DNA of 64,000 bases from Fictibacillus enclensis (lineage in GTDB: Bacteria; Bacillota; Bacilli; Bacillales; Fictibacillaceae), in contig NZ_KQ758620.1 of NCBI RefSeq assembly GCF_001457035.1, positions 186,001 to 250,000 of the forward strand, read 5' to 3'. Under the pieces are notes generated by a model. The model was not told the origin of the DNA and did not search any database. It saw nothing but the letters and a program-made list of their open reading frames with translations. Below, one piece after another: positions 16,584 through 24,327 of this stretch. Both the position numbers and the translations under genes were made by a program. Positions within the stretch are counted from its first letter, which is position 1. Each line of letters begins with the position of its first letter.

Positions 16584-17522
16584 TTATTTATTAAAGATAT
16601 ACTTTTCTTTAAGCCGGTCGAATTCACCCTGCAGTTCCATTTCATCCATCCAGAGGTTTACCCAGTTTTCATACACGGAATCGCCTCTTGGAATCATGTA
16701 CGCCTTCTGGCTCTTCGTAAATGTTTTGTCTGTAAGCGCCGCATAGAGCCTCTCATCCCTGCTGGCATAATACATTGCTTCGGTGCTGTCTGTGATCATC
16801 ACATCCACTTTTCCTTCAGCGACCATATGAGGGATATCAAGGTTGTTTTGAACCACCACGACCTTTGCCTTTTTAATATTAGAATCGACAAACTTTTGAT
16901 TGGTTCCACCAGGATTGACGCCAATCGTTACATCAGGCTGATCAATCGCTTCAAGGCTTGTAAATCTGTCCTTGTCCTCCACTCGGATCAATGGAGATTT
17001 GCCTTCATTTAAATACGGACGGGTTAATTGGGCCGTCTTTTGGCGTTCCGTATTTCGGCTTACACCTCCGACTGCAATGTCAAACTTGTCATCAAGCAAA
17101 TCATCCATAAGAGTGGGCCATGAGGTTTTTACAAACTTGACCTTAACCCCAAGATCCTTAGCCATTAGCTCAGCCGCTTCAATATCAAAGCCTTCGAATG
17201 TTTTCGTGTCCTTGTTGTAAAAGGTAAATGGCTTATAGTCCCCTGTGGTCCCTACACGAATGACTCCTTTTTTCATAATGCGGTCCAGCCTTGAAGCCAC
17301 CGTATATTGGTTCCGCTTTTTATGCAGCATACTTCCTGATGCACTGGCCAGTTCATCAGCCGGTACATACGGCTTGCCATTGACCTCCAGGGTATTAAGC
17401 TGCTTCCCGTTCCACTCCAGTTCTCCTTCCTTTGTTGCCGAAGTAAAATTCATTCCCCCAAATCCAATACAGGCGATGAAGGTGAGTACTGCCACCCACT
17501 TTAAAATTATTTTGCTGCGCAT
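16584..17522 (-). CDS. Periplasmic-binding-protein-fold protein of the cyclohexadienyl dehydratase (PheC) type
   Basis: The last 230 residues follow PheC/arogenate dehydratase closely: RVGTTGDYKPFTFYN, FEGFDIEAAELMAKDLGVKV, KFDIAVGGVSRNTERQKTA, VNPGGTNQKFVDSN and DVMITDSTEAMYY. PheC converts prephenate or arogenate to phenylpyruvate or phenylalanine, but amino-acid binding proteins share the fold, so catalysis is not certain. An N-terminal signal or anchor is followed by an extra segment, ELEWNGKQLNTLEVNGKPYV, resembling copper-amine-oxidase-type stalk domains. The start at 17522 fits GGAGGATGCAT. No ABC permease is adjacent, which favours an enzyme or orphan sensor over a transporter part. 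Confidence 0.72.
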   Translation of the reverse strand: MRSKIILKWVAVLTFIACIGFGGMNFTSATKEGELEWNGKQLNTLEVNGKPYVPADELASASGSMLHKKRNQYTVASRLDRIMKKGVIRVGTTGDYKPFTFYNKDTKTFEGFDIEAAELMAKDLGVKVKFVKTSWPTLMDDLLDDKFDIAVGGVSRNTERQKTAQLTRPYLNEGKSPLIRVEDKDRFTSLEAIDQPDVTIGVNPGGTNQKFVDSNIKKAKVVVVQNNLDIPHMVAEGKVDVMITDSTEAMYYASRDERLYAALTDKTFTKSQKAYMIPRGDSVYENWVNLWMDEMELQGEFDRLKEKYIFNK

Positions 17523-17646
17523 ATGCATCCTCCATTCTATGAGATACATCCATTATTCATAGAGCGGAAGAGCAAGTACATACATTTTCTGAAAATTCAA
17601 TAAAATAGTCATTTAGTCTGAAGAAAATAGTCCCGCATTCGACAAA

Positions 17647-17672
17647 AAAAGCACAGCGCAGGCTGTGCTTTT
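17647..17672 (-). terminator. Terminator of the radical SAM gene
   Basis: AAAAGCACAGC and GCTGTGCTTTT pair perfectly over 11 bp around GCAG. It lies 4 bp past the stop on the minus strand, followed by a T run. Confidence 0.9.
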
Positions 17673-17676
17673 ACCA

Positions 17677-18546
17677 TTAGAAAAAGGTCAAATTCTCGCC
17701 AATTCCTGCCTCGCGTTTCTCAGGAATCGGCGTGAAGCCGTCCTTTGAAAGCATGACCTCTACCTCATCGCCAATCTGTTCCTGCATCATCTTTAGAACC
17801 ACTTTATAAGCGGAAGGGTTGTACCACTTTTCCATTCCCGTGCGTTTGTAGATGTCTGAAATGCCAAGCCGCCCGGTCCGTTTGCCGCCGCTGCCGTCTC
17901 CCATCCAAAAATCATCAATTGTTACCCGGTCCGCGATGGGCCGCAGCTTTTGAGGAAATTCTTTTGAGCAGGGCAGCAGCGGAGACAGGCTCGCCTGCGT
18001 AGTAATGCCCGCTTCCTTAATCTCCCGGAGTGCCTGCATTCTGGCCGGAATCGGCGGAGCTTTGGGAGCAAATGCTTTTCTGATATCTTCCTTATCGGTT
18101 TCAATGGTCATCGATACCCGCGCATGATCGCCAAATTGCTTTAAAAGGTCAATATCTCGTTTAACTAACGGTGAACGGGTTTGGACATGAAGAAAATCAG
18201 GTGGTAGTTCGAGCATTACTTCGAGCAGTGAACGGGTCAGCTTCGTTTCATGCTCCAATGGCTGATACGGATCTGTGGAGGAAGCCATAAAAATGGTAAC
18301 GGGCCCTTTCCTTCTGGCCTTTGAGAGCTCCTGCCGCAGCAAATCAGCGGCATTCGTCTTGATATCCACCCAAGTCCCCCACTCCTCGTCCCGATAAAGG
18401 GAGATGGGAAGCTGCCTTACATAACAGTAGGAACAAGCAAAGGTACAACCGGCATACGGATTCAGGGAGTGCGTAAAATCATCGAGTTGCCCCACACCGG
18501 GAGTTAATATGCTTTTCGATACAATGTCCTTCAGCTCTGCTTTCAT
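17677..18546 (-). CDS. SPL-family radical SAM protein
   Basis: This 289-residue iron-sulfur enzyme has the cluster motif CTFACSYCYV near residue 34, a CxxxCxxC arrangement preceded by HSLNPYAGC, as in spore-photoproduct-lyase-like (Rv2578c-type) proteins. FMASSTDPYQPLE and HVQTRSPLVKRDID are further family blocks. Substrate and product are unknown. It is much shorter than true SplB. GGAGGCGTACAGG precedes the ATG. It lies 17 bp after the pseudouridine synthase gene and is probably co-transcribed with it. Confidence 0.87.
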   Translation of the reverse strand: MKAELKDIVSKSILTPGVGQLDDFTHSLNPYAGCTFACSYCYVRQLPISLYRDEEWGTWVDIKTNAADLLRQELSKARRKGPVTIFMASSTDPYQPLEHETKLTRSLLEVMLELPPDFLHVQTRSPLVKRDIDLLKQFGDHARVSMTIETDKEDIRKAFAPKAPPIPARMQALREIKEAGITTQASLSPLLPCSKEFPQKLRPIADRVTIDDFWMGDGSGGKRTGRLGISDIYKRTGMEKWYNPSAYKVVLKMMQEQIGDEVEVMLSKDGFTPIPEKREAGIGENLTFF

Positions 18547-18563
18547 CCTGTACGCCTCCTTCC

Positions 18564-19256
18564 TTAGAGGATCAGCCCATTATTAATGCCGCTGACCTCT
18601 TCCTCTGTCAAATGCCGCCACTGGCCCCTTGGCAAGTCCCCCAATGAAATGCCCATAATCCGGATGCGTTCCAGTTTAATGACAGTGTACCCAAATGCCC
18701 GGCACATTCTCCGGATTTGCCGGTTCAATCCCTGAGTCAATATGATACGAAATTCATCATCACTCACCCGTTCTACCACACACGGCTTTGTAACCGCACC
18801 GGGAATCTGTACCCCCTGTGCCATTCCTGAAATAAATTCGTTGCTAAAAGGATTATTAAGTGTTACCAGGTATTCCTTTTCATGTTTATGATCGCCGTGT
18901 GAGATGGCATGAGACAGTTCACCATCATTGGTCATCAGAATGAGACCTTCTGAAGCTTTATCCAGACGGCCGACAGGAAAAATCCGTTCGTGATAACCAA
19001 TAAAATCTATGATATTCCCTTCGATATGTGAAGCGGCCGTACACGTAATGCCGGCCGGTTTATTCAAGATAATGTACACCAATTTTACCTTATTTTTAAT
19101 GGTTTTCCCATCAATCCGCACGATGTCGTCCGGCCCAACAATCTGTCCCATTTCGCATACTGATCCATTCACAGTAATCCTGCCTACTTTAAGAAGCCTG
19201 TCTGTTTCCCGTCTGGAGATTGCCATTGCCTGACTGATGTATTGATTGATCCTCAT
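18564..19256 (-). CDS. RluF/RsuA-family rRNA pseudouridine synthase
   Basis: This RNA-modifying enzyme has an N-terminal S4 domain (MRINQYISQAMAISRRETD, TVNGSVCEMGQIV). The catalytic domain contains VGRLDKASEGLILMTNDG with the catalytic aspartate, and QGLNRQIRRMCRAFGYTV. It most resembles RluF (large-subunit U2604) but could be an RsuA-type paralogue. The start at 19256 is chosen because AGCAGGAAA lies just upstream and because the longer frame to 19310 would run into the neighbouring gene. Confidence 0.88.
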   Translation of the reverse strand: MRINQYISQAMAISRRETDRLLKVGRITVNGSVCEMGQIVGPDDIVRIDGKTIKNKVKLVYIILNKPAGITCTAASHIEGNIIDFIGYHERIFPVGRLDKASEGLILMTNDGELSHAISHGDHKHEKEYLVTLNNPFSNEFISGMAQGVQIPGAVTKPCVVERVSDDEFRIILTQGLNRQIRRMCRAFGYTVIKLERIRIMGISLGDLPRGQWRHLTEEEVSGINNGLIL

Positions 19257-19281
19257 CATTTTCCTGCTTTCTATTTTTTGC

Positions 19282-19860
19282 TTATGGGTAAATCTTCTCG
19301 CCTTTTTCAAGCATCTCCAAAAATTGACTCATTCGTTTCATCCGGGTTTCCGGTTTCTTTGCTGTCTGAAGTCTGAAAAGAATGGCATACCGGTTCTGGC
19401 TGTTTAATGCTTCAAAATAAGCTTTTGCGTTTGGCCGCTGATCAAGCGCTTTTTGGAAATCCACCGGCAGGGACTTGTCGCTTTGAGGAGAATACGCTTT
19501 TTCCCAAAGTCCATTTTCCTTCGCCATTTCAATGGCCCGGAATCCGGCAGATTTCATCCTCCCTGCCGCCAGGAGTTCTTCAGCCTTCTCCTTATTCACT
19601 TTCGACCAGATGCTTTTTGGCCCTCTCGGCGTGAACCGCTGCAACCATGTTTGATCATCATATTTTTGCTTCCGGCTGTCAATCCAGCCGTAGCATAAGG
19701 CGCTTTCCACAGCTTCAGCATAGCTCGGCGTTGCCTTGCCTGAATTCTTTTTCGCAATATAAATCCGAATGCCTGGGGATGAAACATGATGCTCTTCAAG
19801 CCATTTTTCTAATGCTTGCTGACTTTCAAACCATACGGCCTCAAGCTTTTCTTTAGCCAT
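19282..19860 (-). CDS. YdeI/OmdA-like family protein
   Basis: This 192-residue soluble protein has the family core SALCYGWIDSRKQKYDDQTWLQRFTPR, followed by SIWSKVNKEKAEEL and a C-terminal helix with KKPETRMKRMSQFLEML. Members are called bacteriocin-protection or OmpD-associated proteins, but no biochemical role is settled. GGAGGCGGAAAAGG precedes the ATG. It heads a run of three same-strand genes. Confidence 0.83.
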   Translation of the reverse strand: MAKEKLEAVWFESQQALEKWLEEHHVSSPGIRIYIAKKNSGKATPSYAEAVESALCYGWIDSRKQKYDDQTWLQRFTPRGPKSIWSKVNKEKAEELLAAGRMKSAGFRAIEMAKENGLWEKAYSPQSDKSLPVDFQKALDQRPNAKAYFEALNSQNRYAILFRLQTAKKPETRMKRMSQFLEMLEKGEKIYP

Positions 19861-19911
19861 CCTTTTCCGCCTCCACTCTCTATTCTTTGATGAAGTACTA
19901 CGTCAAAGAAA

Positions 19912-19947
19912 AAAGAAATCCTCCCGATCCTTCGAGAGAATTTCTTT
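19912..19947 (-). terminator. Terminator of the AmiS/UreI gene
   Basis: AAAGAAAT and ATTTCTTT form the outer stem, with an inner CTCTCGA/TCGGGAG pair. On the minus strand TTTTCTTTG follows. Confidence 0.75.
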
Positions 19948-19951
19948 GGAA

Positions 19952-20584
19952 TTAAGATGCCGCCTGTACTTCCAAACGCTTTTCTTTTTTCTGTGAATTC
20001 AATACCAGTTGAATAGTGCAAACGATAAAGTATACGAACGATGCGATAAGCACGTATGTCCAAGCCTGTGAAACAGCCTGTGTTTTCCATACTCCTGCCA
20101 TCGAAAGAAGAGCAGGGAAAGTCAACGTCACCCATGACTGCACGAAGGCAACCTTGCCAATATACGAGTCAATCTTTTTGTTTAAAGCACCTGAAAGGAA
20201 GAACAGGAACCATAAATAGGCCCATGCCACCCAAGTCAAACTGCCGACTGTATCATGGAACTTCAGGAACGACACAACAGCATATAGAATTGCAACAACC
20301 GAAACCCATAGCGAATAATAGCCAAGGCCGCTGCCGTGAAGGCCTTTCACGTTCGTAACACCAACAAATAAATACGTCAGACCGAATAAAAAGATCGAAG
20401 CCAAATTAAAGATGGTCCAATGCTGTTGATCCGAGATCACGATCAGGTAAAAAGGGATAACCACCTGAAGCACTCCGACAAACAAGTTAAAATATCCAAC
20501 ACTCTTGCCATCGGCTTTACCGAAAAGCATAAAGCTATTTAAGAATAGGGCCGCTCCTGAAAGAAATAAACCGACGTCACCCAT
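19952..20584 (-). CDS. AmiS/UreI family amide or urea channel
   Basis: This inner-membrane protein has 210 residues and six to seven helices. MGDVGLFLSGAALFLNSFML and the late LTWVAWAYLWFLFFLSGAL match the AmiS/UreI family of proton-gated urea or short-chain amide channels. No urease or amidase gene is nearby, so the substrate is open. Unusually, no ribosome binding site stands 5-10 bp before the ATG. Instead CTGTGAG/CTCACAG (20593-20614) can form a hairpin ending 8 bp from the start, with GAGGG in its arm and loop. Confidence 0.85.
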   Translation of the reverse strand: MGDVGLFLSGAALFLNSFMLFGKADGKSVGYFNLFVGVLQVVIPFYLIVISDQQHWTIFNLASIFLFGLTYLFVGVTNVKGLHGSGLGYYSLWVSVVAILYAVVSFLKFHDTVGSLTWVAWAYLWFLFFLSGALNKKIDSYIGKVAFVQSWVTLTFPALLSMAGVWKTQAVSQAWTYVLIASFVYFIVCTIQLVLNSQKKEKRLEVQAAS

Positions 20585-20649
20585 AATGTTTGCTGTGAGA
20601 AAAAGCCCTCACAGGCTATTCACCTCACTTTTAATCGTTAAAAAAGAAA

Positions 20650-20692
20650 AAGCAGATCCCTCCGCACGGAGCAGTAAGGGATATGCCTGCTT
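20650..20692 (-). terminator. Terminator of the deo operon
   Basis: On the minus strand AAGCAG and CTGCTT enclose an inner ATCCCT...GGAGGGAT stem, followed by TTTTCTTTTTT. It lies 18 bp past the nupC stop. Confidence 0.8.
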
Positions 20693-20710
20693 GATCTTTT
20701 AAAATTGAAC

Positions 20711-21892
20711 TTACAGAATGAAACTTACGATGATGGCTGAAAGGACGCTGACCAGCGTTGCTCCGTAAAGAAGCTTCAGTCCAAAGCGTGCAACCACGTT
20801 ACCTTGCTTTTCGCTCAGTCCTTTAACCGCACCGGCGATAATTCCGATGGATGAGAAGTTAGCGAAGGATACAAGGAATACAGAGATGATACCCAATGTA
20901 CGAGGGCTCATGGCCTCTTGTACTTTTCCTAGCTGAATCATCGCTACGAACTCGTTTGTAACCAATTTGGTCGCCATAATTCCGCCGGCAGAAACCGCTT
21001 CTGCCCAAGGCACACCCATGATAAAGGCTACCGGAGCAAAGATATATCCAAGCACGTGCTGGAAGGTAACACCGAAAATCATATCAAATACACTGTCGAT
21101 CGCTGCCATCAAGGCAACAAAACCAATCAGCATGGCACCGACGATGATGGCGACTTTAAAGCCGTCCATGATGTATTCGCCAAGCATTTCGAAGAAAGAT
21201 TGCTTTTCTTCTTCCTGTACTTCAAGAATATCTTCGTTCTCGTCCACTTTATATGGATTGATGATGGAAGCAATAATGAATCCGCCAAAAAGGTTTAACA
21301 CAAGTGCCGTCACCACATATTTCGGTTCGATCATGGTCATGTAGGCACCGACGATCGACATGGAAACCGTAGACATCGCTGATGCACAAAGTGTGTACAA
21401 GCGGTGCTCCGGAATACGTCCCAATTGCTTTTTCACAGTGATGAAGACTTCAGATTGTCCAACCATAGCTGAAGCGATGGCATTGTAGGATTCGAGTTTA
21501 CCCATGCCGTTTACTTTACTGAGGACAAACCCAATGGCTCTCATAATGAGCGGAAGTACTTTAATGTATTGGAAAATCCCGATCAAAACAGAAATAAACA
21601 CGATTGGAAGCAATACCGTCAAAAAGAACGGTGCCTGACCATCGTTGGCGATTCCGCCAAAGACAAAGTCAACGCCGGCCGCTGCATATTTAAGCAGCTT
21701 TTCAAACACACCGGCAAACGCTTTAATGACAACCAGACCAAATCTTGTATTTAATAGAATGTAGGCCAGAATGAGCTGCAGAATGATCATAATGGCAATT
21801 GGCTTATAATTGACTTGTTTGCGGTTATTGGATGCAAGCAGTGCCAAACCCAGTACGACAACAAGCCCTAGAATCGCAATAATATATGTCAT
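20711..21892 (-). CDS. nupC: NupC concentrative nucleoside transporter
   Basis: This proton-coupled pyrimidine/purine nucleoside importer has 393 residues and about ten membrane segments. Family blocks: [54 protein letters not shown] and [15 protein letters not shown]. It is the last gene of deoC-cdd-nupC; the product feeds nucleosides to Cdd and downstream phosphorolysis. TTAGGAGAAATGACTT precedes the ATG. DeoR at the head of the operon probably controls it. Confidence 0.94.
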   Translation of the reverse strand: MTYIIAILGLVVVLGLALLASNNRKQVNYKPIAIMIILQLILAYILLNTRFGLVVIKAFAGVFEKLLKYAAAGVDFVFGGIANDGQAPFFLTVLLPIVFISVLIGIFQYIKVLPLIMRAIGFVLSKVNGMGKLESYNAIASAMVGQSEVFITVKKQLGRIPEHRLYTLCASAMSTVSMSIVGAYMTMIEPKYVVTALVLNLFGGFIIASIINPYKVDENEDILEVQEEEKQSFFEMLGEYIMDGFKVAIIVGAMLIGFVALMAAIDSVFDMIFGVTFQHVLGYIFAPVAFIMGVPWAEAVSAGGIMATKLVTNEFVAMIQLGKVQEAMSPRTLGIISVFLVSFANFSSIGIIAGAVKGLSEKQGNVVARFGLKLLYGATLVSVLSAIIVSFIL

Positions 21893-21937
21893 AAGTCATT
21901 TCTCCTAAGTTGTTATTTCGCAAGGTGAAGTGAGAAA

Positions 21938-22333
21938 CTACGCTAAATCCTTCGAAGAAAAGAATCCTGGCAAAAGCTCATGAATCGATGTTTCCTTGAT
22001 ATCACCTTTAAGATTGGAAAGAATAATTTTTGTATTTTCATCGAAAAATTCTGCAATGACCTGGCGGCATGCACCGCAAGGAGAGATTGGTCCTTCAGTA
22101 TCACCGACGACCGCAATGGCTTTTATTTTCTGCTGGCCTTCTGAAACCGCTTTAAATATCGCTGTTCTTTCAGCACAGTTTGTCATGCCAAAAGAAGCGT
22201 TTTCAATATTGCAACCGAGGAACAAAGAATCGTCCCCGGTCAGCAATGCTGCGCCAACTTGAAATTTTGAATACGGAACATAAGCCTTCTGACGGGCTTC
22301 AATTGCTTTTTCAACTAATGCTTTTGTTTCCAT
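21938..22333 (-). CDS. cdd: Cytidine deaminase
   Basis: This enzyme deaminates cytidine and deoxycytidine to uridine and deoxyuridine. It has 131 residues, the length of homotetrameric Bacillus Cdd. Zinc ligands C53, C86 and C89 and catalytic E55 are all present (TNCAERTAIF; PCGACRQV). In B. subtilis the deo operon carries pdp after nupC and cdd is elsewhere; here cdd lies between deoC and nupC. Confidence 0.95.
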   Translation of the reverse strand: METKALVEKAIEARQKAYVPYSKFQVGAALLTGDDSLFLGCNIENASFGMTNCAERTAIFKAVSEGQQKIKAIAVVGDTEGPISPCGACRQVIAEFFDENTKIILSNLKGDIKETSIHELLPGFFSSKDLA

Positions 22334-22369
22334 GTGGCATTCTCCATTTCAGATGGATTTTTTTAATGA

Positions 22370-23047
22370 TTAATAAGAGCTATTAGACGTCTGACCTTTT
22401 GCAATAGCAACACCCGAACTCGCACCGATACGAGTAGCACCTGCATTTACTACGTTTTGTGCATCTTCAAGGCTGCGAACGCTACCTGATGCTTTAACGC
22501 CTACATTCGGTCCAACTGTTTTTCTCATTAGGGCTACATCTTCTGGAGTTGCTCCCCCTGTAGAAAATCCTGTGGATGTTTTAACAAAGTCTGCTCCTGC
22601 TTTAACAGACAATTCACAAGCAATCACTTTTTCTTCATCAGTAAGCAGTGAAGTTTCAATGATCACCTTTGTCAATGCTTTGCCTTTGGCAGCTTCAACA
22701 ACGGCTTTAATATCATTTTCAACTGCGTCATACTGTTTGCTTTTCAACGCTCCGATGTTGATTACCATGTCAACTTCGTCTGCACCGTTTTCAATCGCAT
22801 TTTTTGTTTCAAACGCTTTAACTTCAGGAGTTGATGCTCCAAGAGGGAATCCGATAACCGTACATACTTTGACTTCCGGTGTATCTTTTAGAATTTCAGC
22901 TGCTGTTTTCACCCAAGTCGGATTCACACAAACAGAAGCAAATTTGTGTTCTTTTGCTTCTTGAGCAAGAACTTCGATTTGTTCTAGCCTAGCATCCGCT
23001 TTTAACAATGTATGGTCGATCATTTGAACTAAATTAGTGTTGGACAT
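22370..23047 (-). CDS. deoC: Deoxyribose-phosphate aldolase
   Basis: This class I aldolase splits 2-deoxyribose 5-phosphate into acetaldehyde and glyceraldehyde 3-phosphate. It has 225 residues. [14 protein letters not shown] contains the Schiff-base lysine, and [10 protein letters not shown] holds the second active-site lysine; VNPTWVKTA and [11 protein letters not shown] are family blocks. The start at 23047 ([15 protein letters not shown]) follows AAAGGAAC; the open frame upstream to 23095 lacks a site. It is the first structural gene of the deo operon. Confidence 0.95.
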   Translation of the reverse strand: MSNTNLVQMIDHTLLKADARLEQIEVLAQEAKEHKFASVCVNPTWVKTAAEILKDTPEVKVCTVIGFPLGASTPEVKAFETKNAIENGADEVDMVINIGALKSKQYDAVENDIKAVVEAAKGKALTKVIIETSLLTDEEKVIACELSVKAGADFVKTSTGFSTGGATPEDVALMRKTVGPNVGVKASGSVRSLEDAQNVVNAGATRIGASSGVAIAKGQTSNSSY

Positions 23048-23128
23048 ACTGATTGTTCCTTTCTTTTTTGAAAATGATAAAACGCTTTCAGTCATGCTCT
23101 TTTAGTTTGCATGAACACTATACCAAGC

Positions 23129-23167
23129 ATTTGAACAAATGTAAATAACAAACTGAACAAATGTAAA
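23129..23167. promoter_or_regulatory. DeoR operator region of the deo operon
   Basis: TGAACAAATGTAAA occurs at 23132-23145 and again, identical, at 23154-23167, 22 bp apart (two helical turns). The first copy is also the right half of a palindrome, CATTTGAACAAATG. A palindrome plus a repeated half-site is the layout described for B. subtilis DeoR. A related TGAACATATGTAAAA lies before deoR. Confidence 0.7.
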
Positions 23168-23205
23168 AGTATTTTTTCCCAATAAAAAAATCCCCGGAGG
23201 GACAG

Positions 23206-24147
23206 CTAGTTTTTATCCAGCAATGATCGTGCTGTAAACTGGTCGGTTACGAGAACATTGGCATAGCCGCCTTTAAGCGCTGCGCATATTCCCTCCACCT
23301 TTTGCTGTCCACCGGCAACCAAAATGGAATGATCCTTTTTTTTCAGCTCTTTTAAATCAATCCCCAGTGTCCGTTCGTTAATATCAGCGTTAAGAATCTC
23401 GCCATTTTGATCAATGAATCGGGAACAGAGGTCCCCTGCTGCTTCTGAACCGATCTGTTTTTGGTCTTCCTCGGAAAAGTAACCCAGCTGGAACAGGAGA
23501 GACTCGGATTTGACTGCGCCAATCGTAAACACAGCGATGTTGGCTTCTTTCCCCAAATCCAGGATCCGTTTAATATGCCGGTCTGCCTCCATTGCCTGTT
23601 TCACAACGACATGGTCCACGATGGCAGGAAGCGGCAAATAAATCGGCACGGTGTTATACGCTTTGCCAAACAAGCTCAGCACTTCGGAGTAATAGGTGTG
23701 CGTTTCCGAATGGCTGATTCCGCCTTTTAGCTGAACAACCTTCACATCTTTAACGAATTTTTGTTTCAGATGGCAGGCGACATTATAAAGCGTCGTTCCC
23801 CATGTGACCCCAATGACATCCCCATCTTGTGTGATCTCATAAAGATAGGCCGCAGCCTTTTCACCGAGTTCTTCTTTTATAAGACCGCTGTCATATTGAG
23901 GGATGGAAGCCACAATGGCTTTCTTCAGATGAAACTTCTGCTCAAGTTCACTTGACAGTTGTTCAATGTCATTTTCGGGATCCATGATTTTGATCTGAAC
24001 GATCCCCTCACTTTTGGCAAGCTGAAGCAGTCTGGAAACGGTGGGCCGTGATATTCCCATTTCCGCTGCAATTTGATTTTGATTGTAGTCCAGCAAATAA
24101 TAAAGCTTGGCTGCTTCTATTACCTTCTTCAATTTATCCTGTTCCAC
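23206..24147 (-). CDS. deoR: Deoxyribonucleoside regulator DeoR (SorC family)
   Basis: This repressor has 313 residues when started at the GTG 24147, which is the length of B. subtilis DeoR; GGTGGG lies 5 bases upstream. The helix-turn-helix is QNQIAAEMGISRPTVSRLLQ. The C-terminal sugar-phosphate domain contains GDVIGVTWGTTLYNVA and VVQLKGG. The expected effector is deoxyribose 5-phosphate. It stands directly upstream of deoC-cdd-nupC, in the same direction. Confidence 0.9.
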   Translation of the reverse strand: MEQDKLKKVIEAAKLYYLLDYNQNQIAAEMGISRPTVSRLLQLAKSEGIVQIKIMDPENDIEQLSSELEQKFHLKKAIVASIPQYDSGLIKEELGEKAAAYLYEITQDGDVIGVTWGTTLYNVACHLKQKFVKDVKVVQLKGGISHSETHTYYSEVLSLFGKAYNTVPIYLPLPAIVDHVVVKQAMEADRHIKRILDLGKEANIAVFTIGAVKSESLLFQLGYFSEEDQKQIGSEAAGDLCSRFIDQNGEILNADINERTLGIDLKELKKKDHSILVAGGQQKVEGICAALKGGYANVLVTDQFTARSLLDKN

Positions 24148-24205
24148 GCTATCCCACCGCCATTTCATCTTTCTTTTATATATATTATCAAAGTTTCATA
24201 GCTAG

Positions 24206-24220
24206 TGAACATATGTAAAA
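24206..24220 (-). promoter_or_regulatory. Possible DeoR half-site upstream of deoR
   Basis: TGAACATATGTAAAA differs by one base over 14 from the repeats before deoC. It lies 59 bp upstream of the deoR start, so autoregulation is possible. Confidence 0.4.
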
Positions 24221-24251
24221 AGATCCATTAATTATTATTTCTAAAAATTGG

Positions 24252-24280
24252 TTGACTAAACCTTAAAAAGAGCATATCTT
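24252..24280 (+). promoter_or_regulatory. SigA promoter of the FAD oxidoreductase/TetR operon
   Basis: TTGACT (24252-24257), 17 bases, then TATCTT (24275-24280). The operator begins 5 bp downstream, at the expected transcription start. Confidence 0.7.
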
Positions 24281-24284
24281 AAAA

Positions 24285-24305
24285 ATGAATGAACCGTTCA
24301 TTCAT
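24285..24305. promoter_or_regulatory. Perfect palindromic TetR operator
   Basis: ATGAATGAAC and GTTCATTCAT are exact reverse complements around a single C, a 10-1-10 palindrome sitting on the transcription start. The repressor is very probably the TetR protein encoded second in this operon. Confidence 0.75.
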
Positions 24306-24327
24306 AAATCGAGAGGAGAATGAATCG

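Noticed and set aside
23168-23205. Terminator after deoR
   Set aside because: TCCC/GGGGA forms a stem of only four to five pairs before the T run; deoR may read through into deoC, so no terminator is claimed.
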